Positions 44,784 to 52,851 of a stretch of DNA of 64,000 nt are shown piece by piece (position 1 is the stretch's first letter; every line of letters begins with the position of its first letter). A model generated the notes under the pieces. The model saw only the letters and a program-made list of their open reading frames with translations, ran no database searches and was not told where the DNA came from. The DNA is taken from assembly GCF_003034995.1 (NCBI RefSeq), contig NZ_PZKF01000002.1, positions 62,001 through 126,000 of the forward strand. Direction: 5' to 3'. Origin of the DNA: Phaeovulum veldkampii DSM 11550. GTDB lineage: Bacteria > Pseudomonadota > Alphaproteobacteria > Rhodobacterales > Rhodobacteraceae. The position numbers were made by a program, and so were the translations under genes.

Positions 44784-46187
44784 ATGCTGAACCCGGCAGA
44801 TGCAGAGTTTGCGGCGCGGCTGGGGGCGCTGGGGCTTGAGGCGGTGCCTGCGGGCGCGGCCTATCTGGAGGAGCCGCGCGGCCGGCTTGCCGGTGTGGCT
44901 GGGCTTTTGGTGCGGCCCCGCACGGTGGAGGAGGTTGCGGCACTGCTGCGCGCCTGTTCGGCGGCGCGAGTGGGGGTGGTGCCCTATGGCGGCGGCACCG
45001 GGCTGGTTGGGGGGCAGGTGCTGACCGAGGGGTCTGCGCCGGTGACCCTGTCGCTGGAACGTATGGCTGCGCTGCGGGCGGTGGACCCGGTGGGCAATGT
45101 GGCCATCGTCGAGGCGGGGATGACGCTGCAGGCCGTGCAGGAGGCGGCGGCCGAGGTGGGGCGGGTGTTTCCGCTGACGCTGGCAAGCCAGGGATCAGCC
45201 CGGATCGGCGGCTGTCTGGCGACCAATGCAGGGGGCGTGAACGTGCTGCGCTATGGCAATGCGCGCGATCTGTGCCTGGGGCTGGAGGCGGTGCTGGCCG
45301 ATGGCACGATCCTGCGCGGGCTTAAACGGCTGCGCAAGGACAATACAGGCTATGATCTGCGCGGGCTGCTGGTGGGGTCGGAAGGCACGCTGGGGGTGAT
45401 TACGGCCGCCAGCCTGCGGCTGTTTCCGCGCCCGGCAGCAGAGGGCACGGCGATGCTGGCGGTGGCCTCGCCCGCCGCAGCGCTGGAGCTGCTGGCGCTG
45501 GCCGAGGCGCGGATGGCGGGCTGTGTGTCGGCCTTTGAGCTGATCCACCGGCAGGGGCTTGCCTTTCTGGAGGAGGTCATGCCGAAAGTGCGTCAGCCCT
45601 TTGTCACGCGCCGCGAGTGGTCTGTGCTGATCGAGGTGGGTCTGCCCGAAGGGATCGACCCGCAGGTGGCGCTGGCGGGGCTGTTTGAGGCCGGGGCCAA
45701 GCGGGGCCTTGTCTGCGATGGCGTGATCGCGCAGGGCGCGGCGCAGCGCGCGGCGTTCTGGCGGCTGCGGGAAAGCCTGCCCGAGGCGAACCGGCGGATC
45801 GGCTCGATCTCGAGCCACGACATTTCGGTGCCGCTGTCGGACCTGCCTGCCTTTATCGACCGCGCCGGCCCGGCGCTGGCGGCGCTGGGCGACATGCGGG
45901 TGAACTGCTTTGGCCATGTGGGCGACGGCAACCTGCACTACAACGTCTTTCCCGCCAAGGGCCGCAGCCGCGCCGAGTATGAACACCTGCGCGGCCCGAT
46001 CAAGGCGTGTGTGCACGGGATCGTGGATGCCTTCGGCGGGTCGGTTTCGGCCGAACATGGCGTAGGCCGGATCAAGCGCGCCGATCTGGAGCGCTATGCC
46101 GACCCCGGCAAGCTGGCGGCGATGCGGGCGATCAAGGCGGCGCTTGACCCGCTGGGCATTCTGAACCCCGGCGCGGTGATCGGCTGA
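44784..46187 (+). CDS. FAD-linked oxidase, GlcD / D-2-hydroxyacid dehydrogenase type
   Basis: A 467-residue cytosolic flavoprotein. The PCMH-type FAD-binding domain shows VVPYGGGTGLVGG and RIGGCLATNAGGVNVLRYG. The C-terminal catalytic domain has CFGHVGDGNLHYN, which holds the metal and substrate histidines in D-lactate, D-2-hydroxyglutarate and glycolate oxidases. Which acid it oxidises cannot be told; no partner subunit genes (GlcE/GlcF) are nearby. The ATG at 44784 follows GGGGA. It is preceded by a repeat element. Confidence 0.85.
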   Translation: MLNPADAEFAARLGALGLEAVPAGAAYLEEPRGRLAGVAGLLVRPRTVEEVAALLRACSAARVGVVPYGGGTGLVGGQVLTEGSAPVTLSLERMAALRAVDPVGNVAIVEAGMTLQAVQEAAAEVGRVFPLTLASQGSARIGGCLATNAGGVNVLRYGNARDLCLGLEAVLADGTILRGLKRLRKDNTGYDLRGLLVGSEGTLGVITAASLRLFPRPAAEGTAMLAVASPAAALELLALAEARMAGCVSAFELIHRQGLAFLEEVMPKVRQPFVTRREWSVLIEVGLPEGIDPQVALAGLFEAGAKRGLVCDGVIAQGAAQRAAFWRLRESLPEANRRIGSISSHDISVPLSDLPAFIDRAGPALAALGDMRVNCFGHVGDGNLHYNVFPAKGRSRAEYEHLRGPIKACVHGIVDAFGGSVSAEHGVGRIKRADLERYADPGKLAAMRAIKAALDPLGILNPGAVIG

Positions 46188-46205
46188 CCCCGCGCCGGGC
46201 GAGGC

Positions 46206-46736
46206 CTAAGCCCCGTCGAATTCGCACAGGACGTTGACGGGGACGCCCTGACGTTCCAGCAGCCTGCGACCGCCCAGTTCCGGCAGATCGACGATGAAGG
46301 TGCAGCCGACCACCTCGGCGCCCAGCCGTTGGACCAGCTTGATCCCGGCCTCGCAGGTGCCGCCCGTGGCCAGCAGGTCATCGACGATCAGCACCTTTTC
46401 GCCCGGTTTCAGCGCATCGTCGTGAATTTCCATCACTGCCTCGCCATATTCCAGCTTGTAGGCCTGGCTGATCGTGGCGCCGGGCAGCTTGCCCTTCTTG
46501 CGGATTGGCACAAAGCCCACGGTCAACTGATGCGCAATGGCCCCGCCCAGGATGAAGCCGCGCGCCTCAAGCCCCACGACCTTGTCGATCCGCGCGCCGG
46601 CATAGGGGTGCAAAAGCTGGTCGATCGCCATGCGAAACCCGCGCGGGTCTGCAAACAGCGTGGTCACATCGCGGAACATGATCCCTTCATGCGGGAAGTC
46701 GGCGATGGTGCGGATATAGTCCTTGACGGTTTTCAT
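46206..46736 (-). CDS. apt: Adenine phosphoribosyltransferase
   Basis: A 176-residue purine-salvage enzyme that makes AMP from adenine and PRPP. The PRPP motif [13 protein letters not shown] and adenine-side signature [12 protein letters not shown] are clear, and the length is typical. It is 4 bp downstream of mtnP, which releases adenine, so the operon recycles the adenine of methylthioadenosine. Confidence 0.95.
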   Translation of the reverse strand: MKTVKDYIRTIADFPHEGIMFRDVTTLFADPRGFRMAIDQLLHPYAGARIDKVVGLEARGFILGGAIAHQLTVGFVPIRKKGKLPGATISQAYKLEYGEAVMEIHDDALKPGEKVLIVDDLLATGGTCEAGIKLVQRLGAEVVGCTFIVDLPELGGRRLLERQGVPVNVLCEFDGA

Positions 46737-46739
46737 CGG

Positions 46740-47615
46740 TCAGCCTTTCAGAACGCGGCCCGCGACCGCGTCGAGTTTTGCCAGAACGGCGGGGTCACGC
46801 TTTGCCGGTGCGGTCATGATCGCGGTATCGAGGGCGCGGTCGCAGCCCTGCGGGCAGGGGGCGCGGGTCGCGCCCAGCATCGCGGGCAGTCGCGCCACAA
46901 GGCTGCGGGCGTTGTCGGCGTTCTGGGTCAGGGTGGCGATGATCTGCGTCACCTCCACCGCGTCATGGTCGGGGTGCCAGCAATCGTAATCGGTGATCAT
47001 CGCGACCGAGGCATAGCACAGCTCGGCCTCGCGGGCCAGTTTCGCCTCGGGCATGCCGGTCATGCCGATCACGTCGCAGCCCCAGACGTCGCGGTAAAGC
47101 CGCGATTCCGCCAAGGTGGAAAACTGCGGGCCTTCCATCGTCAGATAGGTGCCGCCGCGGTGCGCGGTGATGCCGCTGTCCTGCGCGGCCTGATAGCAGA
47201 CATCGGACAGGCGTGCGCAGGTGGGGTGCGCCACGCTGACATGGGCCACGCAGCCGGTGCCGAAGAACGACTTTTCGCGCGCAAAGGTGCGGTCGATATA
47301 CTGATCGACGATCAGGAAATGCCCCGGCGCATATTCCTCGCGGAACGACCCGCAGGCGGAAACGGCGATCACATCGGTCACGCCAAGGCGTTTGAGCGCG
47401 TCGATATTGGCGCGATAGGGAACAGTGGTGGGGCTATGCACATGGCCGCGGCCGTGGCGCGGCAGGAACGCCATTTTCACGCCGTTCAGCCGCCCCGTCA
47501 GGATTTCGTCCGAGGGCGTGCCCCAGGGCGTGTCCACCGCCTGCCAGCGCGCATCCTCAAGCCCCGCAATCTCATAGAGGCCCGAGCCGCCGATCACCCC
47601 GATCATGGTTTCCAT
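46740..47615 (-). CDS. mtnP: S-methyl-5'-thioadenosine phosphorylase
   Basis: A 291-residue enzyme that cleaves methylthioadenosine to adenine and methylthioribose-1-phosphate in methionine salvage. MIGVIGGSGLYEI at the N-terminus and the phosphate-site FLPRHGRGHVHSP are typical of the trimeric MTAP family. The ATG at 47615 has GGAGACGAAC upstream, so it is preferred to the ATG four codons earlier. No other mtn genes lie nearby. Purine specificity could also be inosine-like, but the sequence favours MTAP. Confidence 0.93.
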   Translation of the reverse strand: METMIGVIGGSGLYEIAGLEDARWQAVDTPWGTPSDEILTGRLNGVKMAFLPRHGRGHVHSPTTVPYRANIDALKRLGVTDVIAVSACGSFREEYAPGHFLIVDQYIDRTFAREKSFFGTGCVAHVSVAHPTCARLSDVCYQAAQDSGITAHRGGTYLTMEGPQFSTLAESRLYRDVWGCDVIGMTGMPEAKLAREAELCYASVAMITDYDCWHPDHDAVEVTQIIATLTQNADNARSLVARLPAMLGATRAPCPQGCDRALDTAIMTAPAKRDPAVLAKLDAVAGRVLKG

Positions 47616-47770
47616 GTTCGTCTCCATTCCAGTCCGGGCGGCAGATTAGGGCGCGCGCCGGGCGCAGAAAAGGGGGCAAGGGCGCGGGGACTGTGGCAAA
47701 TCAACCCGCCAGAGCGTTTCCCTCGGCCGCGGGCCGCGCTAAGACAGGGAGGTTCAGGGGAGAGCGCATC

Positions 47771-48625
47771 TTGGGAAATCTTCGCGGTAGCGTGCTGATG
47801 GTGGCGGCGATGGCCGGTTTCGCGCTGGAGGACATGTTCATCAAATCCGCCGCGCGCAGCCTGCCCGTCGGCGAGATCCTGATCCTGTTCGGGCTGGCGG
47901 GGATGGCGGCCTTCATCGCACTGGCGCTGCGGCGGGGCGAGCGGGTTCTGCATCCCGCGATCCTCAGCCGCCCGATCCTTCTGCGCGCGATGTCCGAGGT
48001 TGCGGGGCGGCTGGGTTATACGCTGGCGCTGGCCTTCACGCCGTTGTCCAGCGCCTCGGCGATCTTGCAGGCGACGCCGCTGGTGGTGGTGGCGGGTGCC
48101 GCGCTGTTTTTCGGTGAAACCGTGGGTTGGCGGCGCTGGGCCGCCATCCTTGTGGGGTTTGCGGGCGTGCTGATCATCCTGCGGCCGGGGCTGGAGGGGT
48201 TTGAACTGGCCTCGCTTTGGGCGGTGCTGGGGATGTTGGGCTTTGCCGGCCGCGATCTGGCGACCCGCGCGGCGCCGCCGGTTTTGTCGAATGTTCAACT
48301 GGGCATCTATGGCTTTTTCATGCTGATCCCCACCGGGGCGGCGATGTTGGCGGTGACGGGGGGCTGGGTGGTGCCCGATGCCGCCACCACGCGCGATCTG
48401 GCATTGGCCACGCTGTTCGGGGTGGCAGCCTATTACGGACTGACGGCGGCGATGCGGATTGGTGAGGTGTCGGTCATCACCCCGTTCCGCTACACCCGTC
48501 TGGTCTTTGCGCTGGCGCTGGGCATGGCGGTTTTCGCCGAACGCCCCGATGCGGCCACGCTGGCCGGGTCGGCCATCATCATCGGCTCGGGGCTTTATAC
48601 GCTGGTGCAGGGGCGGCGGCGTTAG
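47771..48625 (+). CDS. DMT-superfamily (EamA) transporter
   Basis: A 284-residue inner-membrane protein with two EamA repeats and about ten hydrophobic segments. The start is probably the TTG at 47771, which has GGGGAG eight bases upstream; the frame is open from a GTG at 47693. The substrate is unknown. It is divergent from mtnP, and its stop shares TTAG with the convergent flavin reductase stop. Confidence 0.85.
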   Translation: MGNLRGSVLMVAAMAGFALEDMFIKSAARSLPVGEILILFGLAGMAAFIALALRRGERVLHPAILSRPILLRAMSEVAGRLGYTLALAFTPLSSASAILQATPLVVVAGAALFFGETVGWRRWAAILVGFAGVLIILRPGLEGFELASLWAVLGMLGFAGRDLATRAAPPVLSNVQLGIYGFFMLIPTGAAMLAVTGGWVVPDAATTRDLALATLFGVAAYYGLTAAMRIGEVSVITPFRYTRLVFALALGMAVFAERPDAATLAGSAIIIGSGLYTLVQGRRR

Positions 48626-49227
48626 CCCTCGCCAGGTCGCGGCATCTGGAAAACGCCTGTGATGCGGGCATAATCCTGATAGCCCATCCGCGCCAGCAGC
48701 CCCGAGGGCGGAAGGGCCACGCGGCCTTCGTGCAGGCAGTCGGGGCGGATATGCACCCCCGTCACCTCGCCCAGCACCAGAAAATTCGATGCGCCCTTCA
48801 GCGCCACCACCTGCGTCAGGCGGCATTCAAGGCTGGCGGGGGCGGTGGCCACGCGCGGGCAGTCGATCGTTTCGCAATCGGCGCGGGCCACGCCCGCAAG
48901 CGCAAATTCATCCACCTCCGCGGGGGCCGCCAAGGAACTGGCGTTCATCGCGTCGCGGGCGGCAAAGTCAACGATGTTCACGCAAAAGACGCGGGTTTCG
49001 CGGATATTGGCCAGACTGTCCTTGGTGTCGCCCCGGTCGGGCTTGGCCGAGGTCGAGGCAAACATCACCTGCGGCGGCGTGTAGGCAACCGCATTGAAAA
49101 AGGAATAGGGCGCCAGATTGTCGCCCAAGGCACCGCGCGTTGAAATCCAGCCGATCGGGCGCGGGGCCACGATGGCGTTGAACGGGTTGTGGGGCAGGCC
49201 GTGGCCCGCATCGGGTCGGTAGAACAT
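48622..49227 (-). CDS. Flavin reductase-like domain protein
   Basis: A 201-residue protein of the flavin-reductase / FMN-binding split-barrel family, with N-terminal NAIVAPRPIGWIST and later CVNIVDFAARDAMN. Members reduce or bind FMN with NAD(P)H. The ATG at 49227 with AAAGGCG is preferred; the frame is open much further upstream by chance. Confidence 0.86.
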   Translation of the reverse strand: MFYRPDAGHGLPHNPFNAIVAPRPIGWISTRGALGDNLAPYSFFNAVAYTPPQVMFASTSAKPDRGDTKDSLANIRETRVFCVNIVDFAARDAMNASSLAAPAEVDEFALAGVARADCETIDCPRVATAPASLECRLTQVVALKGASNFLVLGEVTGVHIRPDCLHEGRVALPPSGLLARMGYQDYARITGVFQMPRPGEG

Positions 49228-49302
49228 GGGGCGCCTTTCGAGGATTTGCCCCAGACCTGCCCGCATGTTAGGGGCGCATTCAAGGGGATTCGGGGGCCGG
49301 GC

Positions 49303-49791
49303 ATGTATCAGCTGGAGGAAGAGACCGAGGCCGACTGGTGGGAGGTGGAGGCGCTTTACGACCTTTGCTTTGCGCCGGGCCGCACCGCGCTGTCGTCCTA
49401 CCGGCTGCGCGATGGCGTGGCGCCGGTGGCGGCGCTGTGTCTGGTGCTGCGCGACGGTGGCGGAACGCTGGTTGCGGTGATCCGCTACTGGCCGGTCAAG
49501 GTGGGTGGCCAGCCCGCGCTGCTGCTGGGGCCGGTCGCGGTGCACCCGACCCATCAGGGCGAGGGACTGGGCGGTCTGCTGATACATGAAAGCCTTGCCG
49601 AGGCGCGGCGGTTGGGCTGGACCCGCGTTCTGCTGGTGGGCGACGCACCCTATTATTCGCGCTTTGGCTTTGCCAAACTGCCCGGCGTGGTGATGCCGCC
49701 GCCGACGAACCCCGACCGGGTGCTGGGGCTGGACCTGATCCCCGGCGCATGGGCGGATGTGGCGGGCGAGGTCACCAAGGCCGACGACTAG
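49303..49791 (+). CDS. GNAT N-acetyltransferase
   Basis: A 162-residue GNAT protein with LGPVAVHPTHQGEGLGGLLI (acetyl-CoA loop) and the C-terminal VGDAPYYSRFGFAKLP. The substrate is unknown. The ATG at 49303 is chosen at the start of the family match; the frame extends upstream. It is convergent to mnhG, with no base between the two stops. Confidence 0.85.
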   Translation: MYQLEEETEADWWEVEALYDLCFAPGRTALSSYRLRDGVAPVAALCLVLRDGGGTLVAVIRYWPVKVGGQPALLLGPVAVHPTHQGEGLGGLLIHESLAEARRLGWTRVLLVGDAPYYSRFGFAKLPGVVMPPPTNPDRVLGLDLIPGAWADVAGEVTKADD

Positions 49792-50181
49792 TTATTTTTC
49801 GCCGCCATCCTTGTGCTGGTCTTGCGCAGGTGGGTCGTCGTAAACGGCCCAGCCATAGGCGCCCCCGGTTTCCGGCAGATCCTCGGGGCGCAGGTTCCCG
49901 ACCATGAACGCCTTGGCGATAAAGCTGGCGGTGATCGGTGCGGTCAGAAACACGAACAGGGTGATCAGCAATTCGTGGAAGGAAAAGCTGCCCTCAACCA
50001 GCAGGAAATACAGCATGGATGCGATCAGCACCCCGCCCACCCCCAGCGCCGCCGCTTTGGTCGGGGCATGAAGCCGCTGCATGGAGCCGTGCAACTTCAC
50101 CAGCCCGAACGAGCCGACCAGCCCGAACACTCCGCTGATGACAAGGAAGAAGCTGATCAGAATATCGGTGAACAAGGCCAT
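49792..50181 (-). CDS. mnhG: Mrp/Mnh antiporter subunit G
   Basis: A 129-residue inner-membrane protein with three hydrophobic segments, starting MALFTDILISFFLVISGVFG and containing HAPTKAAALGVG. It is a small subunit of the multi-subunit Na+(K+)/H+ antiporter. The ATG at 50181 is preferred to a 42-residue longer frame that is antisense-like in composition. Last gene of the operon. Confidence 0.92.
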   Translation of the reverse strand: MALFTDILISFFLVISGVFGLVGSFGLVKLHGSMQRLHAPTKAAALGVGGVLIASMLYFLLVEGSFSFHELLITLFVFLTAPITASFIAKAFMVGNLRPEDLPETGGAYGWAVYDDPPAQDQHKDGGEK

Positions 50182-50188
50182 GGGTGCG

Positions 50189-50458
50189 CTACTCGATGAT
50201 GTCGCCGCGCAGGATGAACCTGCAATAGGCCACGGTGGAGACGAAGCCGACCATCGCAAGCAGCATCGAGACCTCGTAATAGATCGGGGTGCCCTTGAGG
50301 ATGCCAAACAGGATCAGCAGCGCGATGACGTTGATCACCATTGTGTCCAGCGCAAGGATACGGTCGGCGACGTCAGGTCCGCGCGCGATGCGCCAGAGGT
50401 TGAACAACAGGCTGATCGCATAGCATCCGAACGCGAATGTCAGTGCAACCGATATCAT
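50189..50458 (-). CDS. mnhF: Mrp/Mnh antiporter subunit F
   Basis: An 89-residue inner-membrane protein with three hydrophobic segments and the conserved RGPDVADRILALDTM. It overlaps the mnhE stop by ATGA and lies 7 bp before mnhG. Confidence 0.93.
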   Translation of the reverse strand: MISVALTFAFGCYAISLLFNLWRIARGPDVADRILALDTMVINVIALLILFGILKGTPIYYEVSMLLAMVGFVSTVAYCRFILRGDIIE

Positions 50459-50946
50459 TCGAATATCTCCTTCAGGCGCCTTTCATAACGGGTCTTGATG
50501 CTGTCGCGCAGCCCGTCGGGGTCGTCGGTGTGCAGGCAGTGCACAAGCATGCTGCCCGCGTCGGCCGACAGCGTCACGGCAACGGTTCCCGGCGTCATCG
50601 TGATCGTGCCGCCAAGCGCGGTGATCGCCTCGGGAGAGGTCAGGTCAAGCGGAACAGTCACCCATTGCGAGTGTATGTCTGCCCGCCTGCGGAACAGGAT
50701 GATCGCGGCAACCTGAATATTGGCCACAATGATATCCCAGAATACGACCAGCACGAATTCGGCAACGGCAAGGGGTTTTCGCAGCGTCGGCCGGTTAGGC
50801 CAGTAGGGGGCGGTGATCATCGGAATGACGATCCCCAGCGCACTGCCCAGCAACAGATTGCCCAGCGTCACCGTGTTGACCAGGGCCAGCCAGACAAGCG
50901 TCAGCGTGACGCTCAGCATCGGGTGGGGGATGAGGCGCGCAAGCAA
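50455..50946 (-). CDS. mnhE: Mrp/Mnh antiporter subunit E
   Basis: A 163-residue subunit with two N-terminal hydrophobic segments and the family region TPGTVAVTLSADAGSMLVHCL. The start is a TTG at 50946 preceded by GGAGG; an in-frame ATG nine codons later is an alternative. It lies 3 bp after mnhD. Confidence 0.92.
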   Translation of the reverse strand: MLARLIPHPMLSVTLTLVWLALVNTVTLGNLLLGSALGIVIPMITAPYWPNRPTLRKPLAVAEFVLVVFWDIIVANIQVAAIILFRRRADIHSQWVTVPLDLTSPEAITALGGTITMTPGTVAVTLSADAGSMLVHCLHTDDPDGLRDSIKTRYERRLKEIFE

Positions 50947-50949
50947 GGA

Positions 50950-52485
50950 TCAGCCCTCCATTTCCGTTCCAAGAACCGAGGCGATATATCCGGGCCGGTC
51001 GTAGATCTGTGCCGATGTCGCCTCGACATAGCCCATGACGGGGCCGGCAAAAACCGTCAGCCCCGCCAGAATGGCCAGCATGATCACGGTTGGTGCAACC
51101 TCAGGCACCCCGATCGGCCCGTGGTCATTGCGCCCCGGCGTGGTCGCGGCTGCGTCGCCCGATGCCGCGTTCTTCCAGAACAGCAGGCTACCCGCGCGCG
51201 TCAAGCCGACAATCGTCAGAAGCGAGCCTGTCAGCACCGCGCCCCAGGCCCAGACGATCTGTCCAGGCATCCGAAGCGCGTCAAGCACTAGCAACTTGCC
51301 AGGAAAACCGCTGAGCGGCGGCATGCCTGCCATGCCGATGGCGGCGGCAAAGAACAGGGCGGCGAACAGGCCGTTGTTTGCCGTGGCAAGGCGCGGCGCC
51401 AGCGTTTGATCGGCCCGACGCGCCAGAACCAGATCGGCCAACAGGAACAGCGCCGCCGCCGCAAAGGTCGAATGCACAAGATAGTAAAGCGCGGCAGCCG
51501 TCGCCTGCGGGGTGAAGGCCGCCACGGCGATCATCAGCGTGCCCATCGAGCCGATCACCGAAAAGGCAACCAGCGGCAGCAATTGCCGCGCTCCGAGCAC
51601 GCCTATCGCGCCTATCGCAATGGTGACGACGGCGGCCGGAAACAGCCAGCTGGACCCGATGTCCTGCGTGGCCCCAATGCCCGGCCCGAACGAGATGGTA
51701 TGGACCCGGATGATCGCATAGGCGCCCACCTTGGTCATGATGGCAAACAGCGCCGCGATCGGCGCCGGGGCGTTGGCATAGGTAGCCGACAGCCAGAAAT
51801 GCATCGGAAAGATCGCGGCCTTGATTGCAAAGACGATCATCAAAAGCATCGCCGCAACCCGGATCAGCGCGGTGTTCTCTTGCGGCATCTGTTGCAGGCG
51901 CAGGGCGATATCGGCCATGTTCAGGGTGCCGACGCTGGCATAAAGCACGCCAAGGGCAAACAGGAACAGGGTCGATCCGGCCAGGTTGATCACCACATAT
52001 TGCAGGCCCGCCCGCATCCGGTCGCGCCCCCCGCCATGGATCATCAGCCCGTAAGAGGCGATCAGCAGCACCTCGAAGAACACGAAGAGGTTGAACACGT
52101 CGCCGGTCAGGAACGCGCCACAGATGCCCATCATCTGGAACTGAAACAGGGCGTGGAAATGGTGCCCGCGCCTGTCCCAGCCTGTAGCCACCGCATGGAT
52201 CAGAACGACAAGACCCAGCGTGGATGTCAGCAGCACCATGAGGGCTGCCAGTCGGTCAAGCACCAGCACGATTCCGAAGGGCGCGGGCCAGTCGCCCAAC
52301 CGGTAGACCTGGGTTTCGCCGCCCGCCGCGGTCATCGTAAGGCCGATGGCAACCGCGAAAAGCGCGGTGCTGCCCGCAAGCGAGGCGATCCGCGCCATCG
52401 TGATGTCGTGGCGCATGACAAAGCCGATGATCGGCGCCAGCAGCGCAGGCAGGATGACGGGAACGATGATCCAGTGGCTCATCAT
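50950..52485 (-). CDS. mnhD: Mrp/Mnh antiporter subunit D
   Basis: A 511-residue proton-translocating NuoL/M/N-like subunit with about 14 membrane segments. FEVLLIASYGLMIHGG and the lysine-bearing helix AIKAAIFPMHFWLSATYANAPAP are typical of MrpD. Its start overlaps the mnhC stop (ATGA). Confidence 0.95.
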   Translation of the reverse strand: MMSHWIIVPVILPALLAPIIGFVMRHDITMARIASLAGSTALFAVAIGLTMTAAGGETQVYRLGDWPAPFGIVLVLDRLAALMVLLTSTLGLVVLIHAVATGWDRRGHHFHALFQFQMMGICGAFLTGDVFNLFVFFEVLLIASYGLMIHGGGRDRMRAGLQYVVINLAGSTLFLFALGVLYASVGTLNMADIALRLQQMPQENTALIRVAAMLLMIVFAIKAAIFPMHFWLSATYANAPAPIAALFAIMTKVGAYAIIRVHTISFGPGIGATQDIGSSWLFPAAVVTIAIGAIGVLGARQLLPLVAFSVIGSMGTLMIAVAAFTPQATAAALYYLVHSTFAAAALFLLADLVLARRADQTLAPRLATANNGLFAALFFAAAIGMAGMPPLSGFPGKLLVLDALRMPGQIVWAWGAVLTGSLLTIVGLTRAGSLLFWKNAASGDAAATTPGRNDHGPIGVPEVAPTVIMLAILAGLTVFAGPVMGYVEATSAQIYDRPGYIASVLGTEMEG

Positions 52486-52850
52486 GCGCTGTTCCCCTCT
52501 TTGGCGGGGGCATCCGCGTTGCCGGGACGGTCAAGGTTGACCGTATCCGTCTCCGCTTCGAGAAAGGCGGCGAGGGCGATCATCACCAGAACCGCCGTCA
52601 TCCCGAAGGAAATCACGATCGCGGTCAGCACCAGCGCTTGGGGCAGCGGGTCGGTATAAGCGGCCGCGCCGTATTTCGACAGGATCGGCGGCATGTTGAT
52701 GGCAAGCCGCCCCGAGGCGAACAGAAACAGGTTCACCGCATAAGACAGCAGGGTAAGCCCAAGAATGACCGGAAACGCCCTGAGCCGAAGGATCAGATAG
52801 ACACCGCCTGCGGTCAACACCCCTATGGAACTGGCGACAACGAATTCCAT
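52482..52850 (-). CDS. mnhC: Mrp/Mnh antiporter subunit C
   Basis: A 122-residue NuoK-like subunit with three membrane segments (for example ILGLTLLSYAVNLFLFASG). The ATG at 52850 starts the family sequence. It lies 1 bp after mnhA. Confidence 0.93.
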   Translation of the reverse strand: MEFVVASSIGVLTAGGVYLILRLRAFPVILGLTLLSYAVNLFLFASGRLAINMPPILSKYGAAAYTDPLPQALVLTAIVISFGMTAVLVMIALAAFLEAETDTVNLDRPGNADAPAKEGNSA

Positions 52851-52851
52851 T